Source: Lachnospiraceae bacterium AC3007
GTDB lineage: Bacteria; Bacillota; Clostridia; Lachnospirales; Lachnospiraceae
Assembly: GCA_000621405.1 (NCBI GenBank)
Contig: JHYK01000004.1
Location: forward strand, 124,001-188,000
Reading direction: 5' to 3'
Length of the DNA stretch: 64,000 nucleotides
A program made the position numbers and the translations under genes. The notes beneath the pieces are model-generated. The model was not told the DNA's origin, searched no databases, and worked only from the letters and a program-made list of their open reading frames with translations. Positions 42,079 to 51,820 of the stretch are shown here, piece by piece (positions within the stretch are counted from its first letter, which is position 1; every line of letters starts with the position of its first letter).

Positions 42079-42120
42079 ACCGGGATCTGAGAAAAATTAT
42101 GCCCGGTGCATGATCACCGG
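42079..42120 (+). promoter_or_regulatory. Mutually exclusive hairpins between rplW and rplB
   Basis: ACCGGG (42079-42084) can pair with CCCGGT (42102-42107), or CCGGTG (42103-42108) can pair with CACCGG (42115-42120). The two stems share bases 42103-42107 and cannot coexist, which is the layout of an attenuator or translation switch. No T-run follows. Confidence 0.45.
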
Positions 42121-42156
42121 ACGAGAAAGCTATTCAGACAGAGAAAGGAAAAAGAG

Positions 42157-43002
42157 ATGGGAATAAAGACATACAAACCCTATACACCGTCAAGAAGGAA
42201 CATGACGGGCTCTGATTTCTCGGAGGTTACAAAGAAGACTCCGGAGAGATCTCTGCTCGAGAAGAAAAAGAAGAATTCGGGCAGGAACAATCAGGGAAAG
42301 ATCACCGTCAGACACAGAGGCGGCGGCAACAGACAGAAGTACAGGATCATTGATTTCAAGAGAAATGACAAGGATGGAATGCCCGCACGCGTGGCCGGGA
42401 TCGAGTACGATCCCAACAGGACGGCAAACATCGCCCTTCTGTACTATGCGGACGGAGAGAAGAGATACATACTCGCTCCTAACGGACTCAAGGACGGCAT
42501 GACCGTCATGAGCGGTCCCGAGGCGGAGATAAGAGTCGGCAACTGCCTCCCTCTTGCCAACATCCCGGTAGGTACTGAAGTACATAATATCGAGATGCTT
42601 CCCGGCAAGGGCGGACAGATGGTGCGAAGCGCCGGAACATCGGCTCAGCTGATGGCTAAGGAAGGCAAGTATGCAACATTAAAGCTTCCCTCCGGTGAGA
42701 TGAGGATGGTGCCCATAGGCTGCCGTGCAACGATCGGTACTGTCGGCAACATCGATCACAACCTCATTAACTACGGAAAAGCCGGAAGAATTCGTCATAT
42801 GGGCATAAGGCCTACGGTCAGAGGATCGGTCATGAACCCGAACGACCACCCTCACGGAGGCGGAGAGGGACGCGCACCGATCGGACGTCCCGGACCTTCT
42901 ACCCCCTGGGGTAAGCCTGCTCTTGGTTATAAGACCAGAAAGGCCAAGAAGGCTAGCAACAAGCTCATCGTGAGAAGAAGAAACGGCAAGGCATTAGGTT
43001 AA
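42157..43002 (+). CDS. rplB: 50S ribosomal protein L2
   Basis: A 281-residue core protein for subunit joining and peptidyl transferase integrity. Family segments are [20 protein letters not shown], the TVGNIDHN loop, and [15 protein letters not shown] with the conserved His. The start at 42157 follows GAAAGGAAAAAGAG; the ATG at 42106 in the same frame is rejected as it would add an unrelated leader. Confidence 0.97.
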   Translation: MGIKTYKPYTPSRRNMTGSDFSEVTKKTPERSLLEKKKKNSGRNNQGKITVRHRGGGNRQKYRIIDFKRNDKDGMPARVAGIEYDPNRTANIALLYYADGEKRYILAPNGLKDGMTVMSGPEAEIRVGNCLPLANIPVGTEVHNIEMLPGKGGQMVRSAGTSAQLMAKEGKYATLKLPSGEMRMVPIGCRATIGTVGNIDHNLINYGKAGRIRHMGIRPTVRGSVMNPNDHPHGGGEGRAPIGRPGPSTPWGKPALGYKTRKAKKASNKLIVRRRNGKALG

Positions 43003-43016
43003 GGAGGATAAGATAG

Positions 43017-43298
43017 ATGTCACGTTCAATTAAAAAAGGACCCTTCGCAGATGATAGCCTTTTGAAGAAGATAGATGCCATGAACGCATCCGGCAAGAAA
43101 GAGGTAATAAAGACCTGGTCCCGCCGTTCAACCATCTTTCCTTCTTTTGTAGGACATACGATAGCGGTACATGACGGCAGGAAGCACGTTCCCGTGTATG
43201 TTACCGAGGATATGGTTGGCCACAAGCTTGGTGAGTTCGTAGCCACCAGAACGTACAGAGGACACTCATCATCAGAGTCCAAGTCAGGCGTTAAGTAA
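43017..43298 (+). CDS. rpsS: 30S ribosomal protein S19
   Basis: A 93-residue 30S head protein bound to 16S rRNA with S13. [18 protein letters not shown] and [20 protein letters not shown] are canonical. AAGGAGGATAAG precedes the start, 14 bases after rplB. Confidence 0.97.
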   Translation: MSRSIKKGPFADDSLLKKIDAMNASGKKEVIKTWSRRSTIFPSFVGHTIAVHDGRKHVPVYVTEDMVGHKLGEFVATRTYRGHSSSESKSGVK

Positions 43299-43313
43299 GG
43301 AGGTCGGTAATCC

Positions 43314-43706
43314 ATGGCAAAAGGACATAGATCCCAGGTTAAGAGGGAGAGAAACGAAAATAACAGAGAGAAGAGACCGCACGCAAAGCTTTCATATGCC
43401 AGAGTTCCCGTGCAGAAGGCATGCTTTGTCCTTGATGCGATCAGAGGCAAGAACTTAGACGAAGCGGTAGCTATACTCACATACAATCCGAGGTACGCGT
43501 CGGACGTGATCCTGAAGCTTCTGAATTCCGCAGCAGCAAATGCGGAAAACAACAGCGGAATGGATCGCTCCAAACTGTTTGTGGCAGAGTGCTACGCGAC
43601 TCCCGGGCCCATGCTCAAGCGCATTCAGCCCAGGGCGCAGGGACGCGCTTACAGGATCTTGAAGAGAATGTGCCACATTAACGTAGTACTGGATGAAAGG
43701 AGCTGA
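43314..43706 (+). CDS. rplV: 50S ribosomal protein L22
   Basis: A 130-residue tunnel protein. The core (AKLSYARVPVQKACFVLDAI to MCHINVVLDE) is standard, and the beta-hairpin loop RIQPRAQGRAYRI that lines the tunnel is intact. An N-terminal basic extension of about 20 residues (SQVKRERNENNREKR) makes it longer than the usual 110. AAGGAGGTCGG precedes the start. Confidence 0.96.
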   Translation: MAKGHRSQVKRERNENNREKRPHAKLSYARVPVQKACFVLDAIRGKNLDEAVAILTYNPRYASDVILKLLNSAAANAENNSGMDRSKLFVAECYATPGPMLKRIQPRAQGRAYRILKRMCHINVVLDERS

Positions 43707-43709
43707 CAT

Positions 43710-44435
43710 ATGGGACAGAAGGTTAATCCCCATGGCCTGAGAGTAGGTATCATAAAGGATTGGAGTTCGAGATGGTTCGCACAGGATACGGAATTTGCGG
43801 ATAATCTGGTAGAGGATTACAAGATCAGAGAGTTCCTCAAGAAGGAGCTCTATCAGGCGGGTATCTCCAGAGTAGAGATAGAAAGAGCCGCAGGCCGCGC
43901 CAAGGTCATAGTATATGCCGCAAAGGTCGGTATAGTGATGGGCAAGGGCGGAGCACAGATAGAGGAGACCAAGAAGAAGCTTCAGAAGCTCTCAAAGGAC
44001 ACTCTGGTCCTGGATGTAAGGGAAGTAAGACGCCCCGACAAGGACGCTCAGCTGGTAGCCGAGAATATAGCAGGACAGCTTGAGAACCGTGTATCCTTCA
44101 GGCGTGCGATGAAGTCTGCAATGCAGAGGACGATGAAGAACGGCGCCAAGGGTATCAAGGCGAGCGTATCCGGAAGACTCGGCGGAGCCGATATTGCAAG
44201 AAGAGAATTCTACTCCGAGGGAACGATCCCCCTTCAGACCTTAAGAGCAGATATAGATTACGGATTTGCCGAGGCAGATACTACTTACGGCAAGATCGGC
44301 GTAAAAGTATGGATCTATAAGGATGAGGTTCTTGGAAAGCATAAGTATGCCGTATCCGAGGATGATCTTCCCGAGGATCCCAATATGAGGAATAACAACA
44401 GAAGAAGAAACAACAGGAGGGAGGGTGACAGATAA
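43710..44435 (+). CDS. rpsC: 30S ribosomal protein S3
   Basis: A 241-residue mRNA-entry protein. The KH-domain [14 protein letters not shown] motif and the conserved [17 protein letters not shown] opening are present. The C-terminal tail is rich in Asn and Arg. The stop overlaps the rplP start by one base. AAAGGAGC lies just upstream, inside the end of rplV. Confidence 0.97.
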   Translation: MGQKVNPHGLRVGIIKDWSSRWFAQDTEFADNLVEDYKIREFLKKELYQAGISRVEIERAAGRAKVIVYAAKVGIVMGKGGAQIEETKKKLQKLSKDTLVLDVREVRRPDKDAQLVAENIAGQLENRVSFRRAMKSAMQRTMKNGAKGIKASVSGRLGGADIARREFYSEGTIPLQTLRADIDYGFAEADTTYGKIGVKVWIYKDEVLGKHKYAVSEDDLPEDPNMRNNNRRRNNRREGDR

Positions 44436-44881
44436 TGTTAATGCCAAAGAGAGTAAAGCATCGTAAGCAAATGCGCGGAACGATGCGAGGCAAGGCTAAT
44501 TCCGGAAACACCATAGTGTACGGAGAGTACGGCATAGTCGCTCTGGAGCCCTGCTGGATCAAGTCAAATCAGATAGAAGCAGCCCGTGTGGCTATGACAA
44601 GGTACATAAAGCGTGGCGGTCAGGTATGGATAAAGATATTCCCTGACAAGCCGGTGACTGCAAAGCCCGCAGAGACCCGTATGGGATCCGGAAAAGGTGC
44701 TCTTGAGTACTGGGTGGCAGTCGTTAAGCCCGGAAGGGTAATGTTTGAGATCGCGGGTGTGTCCGAAGATGTTGCAAGAGAGGCACTGAGACTCGCATCA
44801 CACAAGCTTCCCTGCAAGTGCAAGATCTACTCAAAGGCTGACCTTGCAGCAGAGGTAGCGGCGAAAGGCGGTGACAACTAA
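44435..44881 (+). CDS. rplP: 50S ribosomal protein L16
   Basis: A 148-residue protein at the A-site side of 23S r[18 protein letters not shown], the conserved [18 protein letters not shown] and [18 protein letters not shown] are typical. It is linked to rpsC and rpmC by one-base TAATG overlaps at both ends. Confidence 0.97.
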   Translation: MLMPKRVKHRKQMRGTMRGKANSGNTIVYGEYGIVALEPCWIKSNQIEAARVAMTRYIKRGGQVWIKIFPDKPVTAKPAETRMGSGKGALEYWVAVVKPGRVMFEIAGVSEDVAREALRLASHKLPCKCKIYSKADLAAEVAAKGGDN

Positions 44882-45087
44882 TGAAAACAGATAAGTACTT
44901 GGAAGATCTCAGAGCGAAGTCAGGTACGGAGCTTGCAGGCGATCTCACCGCCGCAAAGAAGGAGCTTTTCAACCTGCGTTTCCAGAATGCGACAAACCAG
45001 CTGGATAACACATCACGCATCAGAGAAGTCAGAAAAAACATAGCACGTATTCAGACGGTCATCACCGAGAAGTCGGCTGAAGCCTGA
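44881..45087 (+). CDS. rpmC: 50S ribosomal protein L29
   Basis: A 68-residue two-helix protein near the tunnel exit. The [18 protein letters not shown] and [19 protein letters not shown] helices match the family. It overlaps rplP by one base. Confidence 0.95.
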   Translation: MKTDKYLEDLRAKSGTELAGDLTAAKKELFNLRFQNATNQLDNTSRIREVRKNIARIQTVITEKSAEA

Positions 45088-45104
45088 TCGGAAAGGAGAT
45101 AAAC

Positions 45105-45362
45105 GTGGAAGAGAGAAATCTTAGAAAGACCCGTGTCGGGAAAGTCTTAAGTGACAAGATGGACAAGACCATCACGGTGGCAGTCCAGGATAATGTACGT
45201 CATCCCCTTTACAAGAAGATCGTGAAACGTACTTACAAGCTTCATGCACATGATGAGAACAATGAAGCAGGCATCGGAGATACTGTCAAGGTCATGGAGA
45301 CCCGTCCCCTGTCCAGGACAAAGAGATGGAGACTGGTCGAGATCATAGAGAGAGCTAAGTAA
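45105..45362 (+). CDS. rpsQ: 30S ribosomal protein S17
   Basis: An 85-residue OB-fold protein. It has the family opening [19 protein letters not shown] and the [20 protein letters not shown] end. The start codon is GTG at 45105, with AAAGGAGATAAAC upstream. Confidence 0.96.
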   Translation: MEERNLRKTRVGKVLSDKMDKTITVAVQDNVRHPLYKKIVKRTYKLHAHDENNEAGIGDTVKVMETRPLSRTKRWRLVEIIERAK

Positions 45363-45381
45363 ACCTGAAAGGAGCGAAAAG

Positions 45382-45750
45382 ATGGTACAACAGGAAACAA
45401 GACTCAGGGTCGCTGATAATACCGGCGCCAAAGAGCTCCTCACTATCAGGGTAATGGGAGGCTCTACCAGAAGATATGCAAGCGTAGGCGACATCATCAC
45501 CGCAACGGTGAAGGATGCGACTCCCGGAGGAGTTGTCAAAAAAGGTGATGTGGTAAAGGCTGTCGTAGTGCGTACCGTAAAATCAATACGACGCAAGGAC
45601 GGATCCTACATCCGCTTTGATGAAAATGCAGCTGTCATCATCAAGGAAGACAATACGCCAAGAGGAACACGTATATTCGGGCCGGTGGCCAGAGAGCTTC
45701 GTGACAAGCAGTTCATGAAGATCGTATCGCTGGCTCCCGAAGTATTATAA
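45382..45750 (+). CDS. rplN: 50S ribosomal protein L14
   Basis: A 122-residue protein forming an inter-subunit bridge. [19 protein letters not shown] and the C-terminal [16 protein letters not shown] are canonical, and the length is exact for the family. AAAGGAGC precedes the start. Confidence 0.97.
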   Translation: MVQQETRLRVADNTGAKELLTIRVMGGSTRRYASVGDIITATVKDATPGGVVKKGDVVKAVVVRTVKSIRRKDGSYIRFDENAAVIIKEDNTPRGTRIFGPVARELRDKQFMKIVSLAPEVL

Positions 45751-45760
45751 GGAGGTCATC

Positions 45761-46072
45761 ATGGCGACATTAAAGATAAAAAAAGGCGATACCGTACAGG
45801 TGATCGCAGGCAGGAGCAAAGGGAAACAGGGCAAGGTAGTTTCCATAGATAAGAAGAAGGGACGCATCGTTGTAGAGGGAGTGAACATGGTCACAAAGCA
45901 TGAGAAGCCCTCGGCAGCAAATCCCGACGGAGGCATCACTCACAAAGAGGGCACTATAGACATCTCAAATGTCATGTATGTGCACAACGGCAAGCCCACC
46001 AGAGTCGGCTTCCAGGTAAACGGTGACAAGAAGGTCCGCATCGCCAAGTCAACCGGCGAAGTCATAGACTGA
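45761..46072 (+). CDS. rplX: 50S ribosomal protein L24
   Basis: A 103-residue assembly-initiator protein with a KOW motif (KKGDTVQVIAGRSKGKQGKV), followed by EGVNMVTKHEKPS. It starts 10 bases after rplN, and TAAGGAGGTCATC serves as the ribosome site. Confidence 0.96.
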   Translation: MATLKIKKGDTVQVIAGRSKGKQGKVVSIDKKKGRIVVEGVNMVTKHEKPSAANPDGGITHKEGTIDISNVMYVHNGKPTRVGFQVNGDKKVRIAKSTGEVID

Positions 46073-46088
46073 GAAGGAGGCCTGAAAA

Positions 46089-46640
46089 TTGAGCAGATAT
46101 AAAGAAACATACAACAGCGAGATCAGGGATGCCATGCAGAAGAAGTTTGGTTACAAGAATGTCATGGAGATCCCCAAGCTTGAGAAGATCGTAGTGAACA
46201 TGGGAGTCGGTGAGGCAAAGGATAACGCAAAGCTTCTGGATTCCGCAGTAGGCGATCTCGAAAAGATCACAGGACAGCACGTGGTCACGACCAAAGCCAA
46301 GAAGGCTGTCGCTAACTTCAAGATAAGGGAAGGCATGAAGATCGGCTGCAAGGTCACCTTAAGAGGCGAGAAGATGTACGACTTCCTCGACAGACTTGTG
46401 AACCTGGCTCTTCCCCGAGTCCGTGACTTCAGGGGCGTGTCGGCGAATTCCTTTGACGGCAGAGGCAACTATGCCCTCGGAATAAAGGAGCAGATCATAT
46501 TCCCCGAGATAGAGTATGACAAGATCGACAAGATCAGAGGAATGGACATCATAATCGTTACCACGGCGAAGACTGACGAGGAAGCAAGGGAGCTTTTGAG
46601 ACTCTTCAATATGCCGTTTGAGAAACAGGAGGCAGTATAA
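46089..46640 (+). CDS. rplE: 50S ribosomal protein L5
   Basis: A 183-residue protein of the central protuberance that binds 5S r[25 protein letters not shown] and the conserved [20 protein letters not shown] are present. The start is TTG at 46089, with GAGAAGGAGGCC upstream; no ATG with a suitable site exists at that point. Confidence 0.96.
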   Translation: MSRYKETYNSEIRDAMQKKFGYKNVMEIPKLEKIVVNMGVGEAKDNAKLLDSAVGDLEKITGQHVVTTKAKKAVANFKIREGMKIGCKVTLRGEKMYDFLDRLVNLALPRVRDFRGVSANSFDGRGNYALGIKEQIIFPEIEYDKIDKIRGMDIIIVTTAKTDEEARELLRLFNMPFEKQEAV

Positions 46641-46641
46641 T

Positions 46642-46827
46642 ATGGCAAAATTATCAATGAAAAGAAAGCAGCAGAGAAAGCCTAAGTTCTCAACCAGAGC
46701 ATATACCCGCTGCAGGATCTGCGGACGTCCCCATGCCGTTTTAAGGAAATACGGGATCTGCCGCATATGCTTCAGGGAACTGGCATACAAGGGTCAGATA
46801 CCCGGCGTAAAGAAAGCTTCATGGTAA
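46642..46827 (+). CDS. rpsZ: 30S ribosomal protein S14, zinc type
   Basis: A 61-residue short (C+) S14 with two CxxC pairs (CRIC near 24 and near 40) that bind zinc. It starts at 46642, one base after the rplE stop, with AGGAGG in the end of rplE. A longer frame from 46618 would overlap rplE and is rejected. No zinc-independent paralogue is in the window. Confidence 0.96.
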   Translation: MAKLSMKRKQQRKPKFSTRAYTRCRICGRPHAVLRKYGICRICFRELAYKGQIPGVKKASW

Positions 46828-46845
46828 AGAAAGGAGATCAGATAA

Positions 46846-47253
46846 ATGCTTACGACTAATGATCCGATTGCAGATATGCTTACAAGAATCCGTAATGCGA
46901 ATACTGCAAAACATGATACGGTCGAGATCCCTACATCGAAGATGAAGCTTGCCATAGCGGGCATCCTTCAGGATGAGGGATACATCAGGAGCTACGAGCT
47001 CGTAGATGCGCCTAACGACTTCAAGCATATAAGGATAGAGCTGAAGTACAATGACAATAAAAAAGAGAAGGTCATAACCGGCCTCAAGAGGATATCCAAG
47101 CCCGGTCTGCGTATATATGCAGGCAAGAACGAGCTCCCCAGAGTGCTCGGCGGCCTCGGTATTGCGATCATCTCTACGAACAAAGGCGTGGTAACTGACA
47201 AGAAGGCAAGAGAGCTGGGAGTCGGCGGCGAAGTTCTTGCTTTCGTATGGTAA
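46846..47253 (+). CDS. rpsH: 30S ribosomal protein S8
   Basis: A 135-residue central-domain protein. [19 protein letters not shown] at the N terminus and the C-terminal [20 protein letters not shown] with the conserved 16S-binding residues are standard. In E. coli it is the autoregulator of the spc operon. GAAAGGAGATC precedes the start. Confidence 0.97.
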   Translation: MLTTNDPIADMLTRIRNANTAKHDTVEIPTSKMKLAIAGILQDEGYIRSYELVDAPNDFKHIRIELKYNDNKKEKVITGLKRISKPGLRIYAGKNELPRVLGGLGIAIISTNKGVVTDKKARELGVGGEVLAFVW

Positions 47254-47276
47254 AAAAACAATAGGAGGTTGCGGGC

Positions 47277-47816
47277 ATGTCACGAATCGGAAAAATGCCT
47301 ATCGCCATACCGTCGGGAGTGACGGTCAATGTGGCAGAAAATAATACTGTGACGGTTAAAGGTCCTAAGGGCGAGCTTACGAGAACTCTCCCTGCTGCAA
47401 TGAAGATCAGCAGCGAGGATGGACAGATCAAGGTGGAGAGGCCTGACGATGCAAAGGAAAACAGGGCGCTTCACGGACTTACCAGGTCTTTGATCAATAA
47501 TATGGTCGTAGGAGTCACTGAGGGATACTCAAAGACTCTCGAGATAAACGGTGTAGGATACAGAGCAGCAAAGCAGGGCAAGAAGCTGACACTCTCACTT
47601 GGGTATTCACATCCGATCGAGATGGAGGATCCGGAAGGGATAACCACCGAAGTCAAGGACAACCAGATCATCGTCTCGGGTATCAGCAAGGAGGCCGTAG
47701 GACAGTATGCGGCGGTCATCCGTGAGAAGAGAAGCCCTGAGCCTTATAAGGGCAAGGGAATCAAGTACAGCGACGAAGTGATCAGACGTAAGGTTGGAAA
47801 GACCGGTAAGAAGTAA
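47277..47816 (+). CDS. rplF: 50S ribosomal protein L6
   Basis: A 179-residue protein near the factor-binding site. [18 protein letters not shown], the repeat halves, and the C-terminal [17 protein letters not shown] are typical. ATAGGAGGTTGC precedes the start. Confidence 0.97.
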   Translation: MSRIGKMPIAIPSGVTVNVAENNTVTVKGPKGELTRTLPAAMKISSEDGQIKVERPDDAKENRALHGLTRSLINNMVVGVTEGYSKTLEINGVGYRAAKQGKKLTLSLGYSHPIEMEDPEGITTEVKDNQIIVSGISKEAVGQYAAVIREKRSPEPYKGKGIKYSDEVIRRKVGKTGKK

Positions 47817-47869
47817 ATCTCAGGCGTTAGTCATAAAGAGCAAAACCTTTTTATGCGGAAAGGACAGAT

Positions 47870-48238
47870 ATGATAAAAAAGAAATCAAGAGCCAAGGTGC
47901 GTGAAAAGAAGCACATGCGCATCAGAAACCGCTTCAGCGGCACAGCTGAAAGGCCCAGACTTGCGGTATTCAGGAGCAACAGCCATATCTATGCACAGGT
48001 CATAGATGATGTGGCACAGACAACGCTCGCTGCAGCTTCCACTATGGACAAGGAGCTTAAGGGCAAGGTCAAGTATACCGACAATAAGGAAGCAGCAGAA
48101 TGTGTCGGAAAGGCAATAGCAGAGCGCGCCAAGGCCAAGGGCATCGAAGAGGTCGTGTTTGACAGAGGCGGCTATATCTATCATGGCAAAGTAAAGGCTC
48201 TTGCAGATGCGGCTCGTGAAGCCGGACTGAAATTCTAA
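47870..48238 (+). CDS. rplR: 50S ribosomal protein L18
   Basis: A 122-residue 5S rRNA-binding protein. [21 protein letters not shown] and the C-terminal [20 protein letters not shown] are canonical. It is 53 bases after rplF, with GGAAAGGACAG upstream of the start. Confidence 0.96.
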   Translation: MIKKKSRAKVREKKHMRIRNRFSGTAERPRLAVFRSNSHIYAQVIDDVAQTTLAAASTMDKELKGKVKYTDNKEAAECVGKAIAERAKAKGIEEVVFDRGGYIYHGKVKALADAAREAGLKF

Positions 48239-48255
48239 GGGAAAGGAGACGACAG

Positions 48256-48792
48256 ATGGAAGCAGATAACAGAGACAGAAGAAGAAATTCCAGAAACGAC
48301 AGAGAACCTGAAGACGGACTTGAAGACAAGGTTGTAACCATAAAGAGAGTCACAAAGGTCGTCAAGGGTGGTCGTAATATGCGCTTCTCCACCCTGGTGG
48401 TCGTAGGTGATAAGGAAGGACATGTAGGAGTAGGGCTCGGAAAGGCAACGGAGATACCGGAAGCCATCCGCAAGGGCAGAGAGGATGCCAAGAAGCATAT
48501 GATCTCGGTAGCTCTTGATGAGAACGGATCCATAGCTCATGACTTCATCGGACACTTCGGAGGTGCGGAGATACTTCTGAAGAGAGCACCTGAAGGAACG
48601 GGTATCATCGCGGGCGGTCCCGCGCGTATTGTCTGCGAACTCTCAGGCATCCGCAATATCCGTACAAAATCACTCGGATCCAATAACAAGCAGAACGTCG
48701 TTCTTGCAGCGATCGATGCCCTGAAGCAGATCACATCCCCCGAGGAAGTGGCCCGCAAGAGAGGCAAGACTGTAGAGGAGGTGCGCGCATAA
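48256..48792 (+). CDS. rpsE: 30S ribosomal protein S5
   Basis: A 178-residue decoding-fidelity protein. After an unusually charged N-terminal stretch (Arg/Asp/Asn-rich, about 25 residues), the core has [20 protein letters not shown] and the [16 protein letters not shown] loop. It overlaps rpmD by one base. GAAAGGAGACGAC precedes the start. Confidence 0.97.
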   Translation: MEADNRDRRRNSRNDREPEDGLEDKVVTIKRVTKVVKGGRNMRFSTLVVVGDKEGHVGVGLGKATEIPEAIRKGREDAKKHMISVALDENGSIAHDFIGHFGGAEILLKRAPEGTGIIAGGPARIVCELSGIRNIRTKSLGSNNKQNVVLAAIDALKQITSPEEVARKRGKTVEEVRA

Positions 48793-48977
48793 TGGCAAAG
48801 AAGCTGAAGATAACGCTTGCGAAGTCTACTATAGGCGCGATTCCCAAGCACAAGAAAACCGTAACGGCTTTAGGACTCCACAAGACATACCATACTGTAG
48901 TCCAGCCGGATAACGAAGCAATAAGGGGCATGATAGCCCAGGTGAAGCATCTCCTGAAGGTCGAAGAGATAGACTGA
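48792..48977 (+). CDS. rpmD: 50S ribosomal protein L30
   Basis: A 61-residue protein. KITLAKSTIGAIPKHKKTV and ALGLHKTYHTVVQPD are characteristic. It is coupled to rpsE by TAATG and followed by an 86-base spacer that holds a strong hairpin. Confidence 0.96.
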   Translation: MAKKLKITLAKSTIGAIPKHKKTVTALGLHKTYHTVVQPDNEAIRGMIAQVKHLLKVEEID

Positions 48978-48999
48978 GGAGATATAGGATAAAGCGAGT

Positions 49000-49036
49000 A
49001 GACGGATCCGTCCGGTATATCCGGTACGGGGCGTCT
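49000..49036 (+). promoter_or_regulatory. Long hairpin between rpmD and rplO
   Basis: Outer arms AGACG (49000-49004) and CGTCT (49032-49036), then CCGT (49008-49011) with ACGG (49026-49029), then CCGG (49012-49015) with CCGG (49021-49024), around a TATAT loop. Thirteen pairs with small internal loops and no T-run. It is about 27 bases upstream of the rplO start, so it is a candidate regulatory or processing element in the spc unit. Confidence 0.5.
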
Positions 49037-49063
49037 GCGTTGTAGCGAAAGGAGATACATATA

Positions 49064-49504
49064 ATGGAACTTAATGAATTACATCCCGCCAAAGGATCCC
49101 GTACGGAAAGATTCAGAAAGGGCCGCGGCCACGGCTCAGGAAACGGCAAGACCGCAGGCTACGGACACAAAGGTCAGAAGGCAAGATCCGGAGCTCCCCG
49201 TATAGGTTTTGAGGGCGGACAGATGCCCCTCTACAGGAGACTCCCCAAGAGAGGCTTCAAGAACTATAACCATAAGGATATAGTCGTACTCAATGTCTCC
49301 CAGCTCGAGAAGTATTATGAGGACGGAGCCACAGTCGTGGCAGAGGATCTCATTGAGAGGAAGATCATCAAGGATACCAGAGACGGACTCAAGATACTGG
49401 GCAACGGAGAGCTTACGAAGAAGCTGACAGTCAAGGCAAATGCTTTTTCGGAGACGGCAAAGCAGAAGATTGAAGCAGCAGGTGGAAAAGCAGAGGTGAT
49501 CTGA
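49064..49504 (+). CDS. rplO: 50S ribosomal protein L15
   Basis: A 146-residue late-assembly protein. The Gly/Arg-rich N terminus ([20 protein letters not shown]) and the [17 protein letters not shown] motif are diagnostic. Its stop overlaps the secY start (TGATG). GAAAGGAGATAC precedes the start. Confidence 0.97.
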   Translation: MELNELHPAKGSRTERFRKGRGHGSGNGKTAGYGHKGQKARSGAPRIGFEGGQMPLYRRLPKRGFKNYNHKDIVVLNVSQLEKYYEDGATVVAEDLIERKIIKDTRDGLKILGNGELTKKLTVKANAFSETAKQKIEAAGGKAEVI

Positions 49505-50823
49505 TGTTTGAGACAGTACGCAATGCTTTCAAGATCAAAGAGATCAGGAACGGCATTATCTTCACGTTTCTGATGCTCATAGTCGTCCGCCTGGGATGCC
49601 AGCTACCGGTACCCGGGATCAACCGGGCATTTTTTGCGGAGTGGTTTTCGCAGATCACGGGCGATTCGGATTCGTTTAACTTTTTTAATGCATTTACCGG
49701 CGGTTCGTTTGAGAACATGTCATTATTTGCCCTCAACATAACGCCGTATATCACATCGAGCATCATCATCCAGCTCCTTACCATTGCTATCCCCGCTCTT
49801 GAGGAGATGCATAAAGAGGGAGAAGAGGGAAGAAAGAAGCTGGTCGCGATCACTAGATACGTGACCATAGGACTCGCTCTTGTAGAGTCTCTTGCCATGG
49901 CCATAGGTTTCGGCAGACAGGGCATCCTTGAGAAGTATGATGCGCTCAACGTGATACTTGTGATATGCACGCTCACGGCAGGCTCTGCATTCCTTATGTG
50001 GATAGGCGAGCAGATAACCGAATACGGTGTGGGCAACGGTATATCCATAGTCCTTACCATCAACATCGTATCCAGGATACCGGATGACATGACGAGCCTC
50101 TACACCATGTTTGTTGCAGGCAGGCCCATAGCATATATGATACTGAACGGTGTCATAATACTTGCGATCATCCTTGTCACGATAGTCCTTACTATCCTCC
50201 TGAATGATGCGGAGCGCAGGATCCCCGTACAGTACGCAAAGAAGATGCAGGGAAGAAAGCAGTACGGCGGCAACAGCACCTATATTCCTTTGAAGGTTAA
50301 TACAGGCAACGTTATCCCGATCATATTCGCATCCTCGATCATGCAGTTCCCGGTCGTTATAGCCCAGCTTTTCGGCAAGACCGGCGGCACGTCGATATGG
50401 GGACACATTCTGAGGGCTTTAAGCTCAGGCAACTGGTTTAATGCGGCTACACCCTGGTATTCACTGGGAGCGCTCGTATATATCCTGCTCGTGATCTTCT
50501 TCGCATATTTCTATACGTCGATCACCTTTAATCCTCTGGAGATCGCCGATAACATGAAGAAGCAGGGCGGCTTCATCCCCGGCATAAGACCGGGCAAGCC
50601 CACCAGTGATTATCTGACAAAGATACTGAATTACATCATATTCATAGGCGCTGTAGGTCTGGTGATAGTGGCGATGATACCGATCTTCTTTAACGGGGCG
50701 TTCAATGCTAACGTAACCTTCGGCGGAACATCACTTATCATCATAGTAGGCGTCATCCTTGAGACCCTGAAGCAGATCGAGTCCAAGATGGTCGTCAGGA
50801 ATTATAAAGGATTCCTTTCCTGA
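49504..50823 (+). CDS. secY: Protein translocase subunit SecY
   Basis: The channel-forming subunit of the Sec translocon. The 439-residue protein has ten hydrophobic helices. Conserved segments include PGINRAFFAEWF, the GGSFENMSLFALNITPYIT stretch after the plug, LNDAERRIPVQYAKKMQGR, and the C-terminal PGIRPGKPT loop that meets SecA and ribosomes. It overlaps rplO by one base and precedes adk, the usual order. Confidence 0.97.
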   Translation: MFETVRNAFKIKEIRNGIIFTFLMLIVVRLGCQLPVPGINRAFFAEWFSQITGDSDSFNFFNAFTGGSFENMSLFALNITPYITSSIIIQLLTIAIPALEEMHKEGEEGRKKLVAITRYVTIGLALVESLAMAIGFGRQGILEKYDALNVILVICTLTAGSAFLMWIGEQITEYGVGNGISIVLTINIVSRIPDDMTSLYTMFVAGRPIAYMILNGVIILAIILVTIVLTILLNDAERRIPVQYAKKMQGRKQYGGNSTYIPLKVNTGNVIPIIFASSIMQFPVVIAQLFGKTGGTSIWGHILRALSSGNWFNAATPWYSLGALVYILLVIFFAYFYTSITFNPLEIADNMKKQGGFIPGIRPGKPTSDYLTKILNYIIFIGAVGLVIVAMIPIFFNGAFNANVTFGGTSLIIIVGVILETLKQIESKMVVRNYKGFLS

Positions 50824-50837
50824 ATCGGAGGCTTTGA

Positions 50838-51479
50838 ATGAAGATAGTTATGCTTGGAGCGCCCGGTGCGGGCAAAGGAACACAGGCCGACAGGATCGCA
50901 GAGTCATATGAGCTTCCTCATATATCTACCGGAGACATTTTCCGTAAGAATATAAGCGAGGGAACTGAGCTCGGAAAAGAAGCCAAAAGCTATATGGACA
51001 AGGGAGCGCTGGTCCCCGACGAGCTTACGATCAGGATGCTGCTCGACAGAGTGGGAGCTGATGACTGCGGCAGAGGATATATACTTGACGGGTTTCCCCG
51101 TACCATACCTCAGGCCGAGGCATTGGACGAAGAACTCGGGAAGATAGGGGAAAAGATCGACTACGCCATAGACGTAGAGGTCCCTGACGAAGATATAATC
51201 AACAGGATGTCAGGCAGGAGAGCCTGCCCCAAGTGTCAGGCGATCTATCATATCGCATACATACCGCCCAAAAAGGATGGCATATGTGACCAGTGCGGAG
51301 CAGAGCTCATCATCAGAGATGACGATAAGCCCGAGACAGTCAGGAAGCGTCTTCAGGTATACCACGAGCAGACCCAGCCTCTCATAGATTTCTACCGGAA
51401 GAAGGGAGTGCTCCATACCGTCGACGGAACGAGGGACGCAGATGAAGTCTTCTCGGATGTAAAAGGCATACTTGGTTGA
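50838..51479 (+). CDS. adk: Adenylate kinase, zinc-lid type
   Basis: Interconverts ATP plus AMP with two ADP. The 213-residue long form has the P-loop GAPGAGKGT, the AMP-site STGDIFRKN, GFPRT, and a LID domain with four cysteines (CPKC and CDQC) that bind zinc as in Gram-positive enzymes. In most clostridial clusters map follows adk; here infA follows directly after 15 bases. Confidence 0.97.
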   Translation: MKIVMLGAPGAGKGTQADRIAESYELPHISTGDIFRKNISEGTELGKEAKSYMDKGALVPDELTIRMLLDRVGADDCGRGYILDGFPRTIPQAEALDEELGKIGEKIDYAIDVEVPDEDIINRMSGRRACPKCQAIYHIAYIPPKKDGICDQCGAELIIRDDDKPETVRKRLQVYHEQTQPLIDFYRKKGVLHTVDGTRDADEVFSDVKGILG

Positions 51480-51494
51480 GATTTAAGGAGAAAA

Positions 51495-51713
51495 ATGTCT
51501 AAAGCGGATGTAATTGAAGTAGAAGGGAAAGTTGTTGAAAAACTGCCCAACGCCATGTTCCGGGTGACTCTGGAGAACGGGCACGAGGTCCTCGCCCATA
51601 TATCGGGAAAGCTTCGTATGAATTTCATCAAGATCCTCCCCGGAGACAAGGTGACCATAGAGCTTTCACCATATGACCTGACCAAGGGCAGGATCACCTG
51701 GAGAGATAAATAG
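51495..51713 (+). CDS. infA: Translation initiation factor IF-1
   Basis: A 72-residue OB-fold factor that occupies the ribosomal A site during initiation. [22 protein letters not shown] and [14 protein letters not shown] are typical, and the length is exact. AAGGAG precedes the start. A strong promoter begins 15 bases after its stop. Confidence 0.97.
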   Translation: MSKADVIEVEGKVVEKLPNAMFRVTLENGHEVLAHISGKLRMNFIKILPGDKVTIELSPYDLTKGRITWRDK

Positions 51714-51728
51714 AAGATAAAAAACTTC

Positions 51729-51757
51729 TTGAAATGATGTATTGGCTATGCTATTAT
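51729..51757 (+). promoter_or_regulatory. Internal promoter for the rpmJ-rplQ (alpha) segment
   Basis: TTGAAA at 51729-51734, an exact 17-base spacer, and TATTAT at 51752-51757 with an adjoining TG (extended -10). It would give rpmJ, rpsM, rpsK, rpsD, rpoA and rplQ a separate transcript with a leader of about 55 bases. Confidence 0.75.
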
Positions 51758-51775
51758 AGTACTTCACGTAGCCAA
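51742..51775. repeat. Inverted repeat enclosing the -10 of the alpha-segment promoter
   Basis: TTGGCTA (51742-51748) and TAGCCAA (51769-51775) are perfect inverted halves 20 bases apart; the -10 and probable start site lie between them. It could be an operator. The first half lies upstream of the transcript start, so it would not form an mRNA hairpin. Confidence 0.5.
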
Positions 51776-51820
51776 CGGAAGTCTATGCGTTTCAAGGCGC
51801 AAACGGAAGGTGGGATTATT

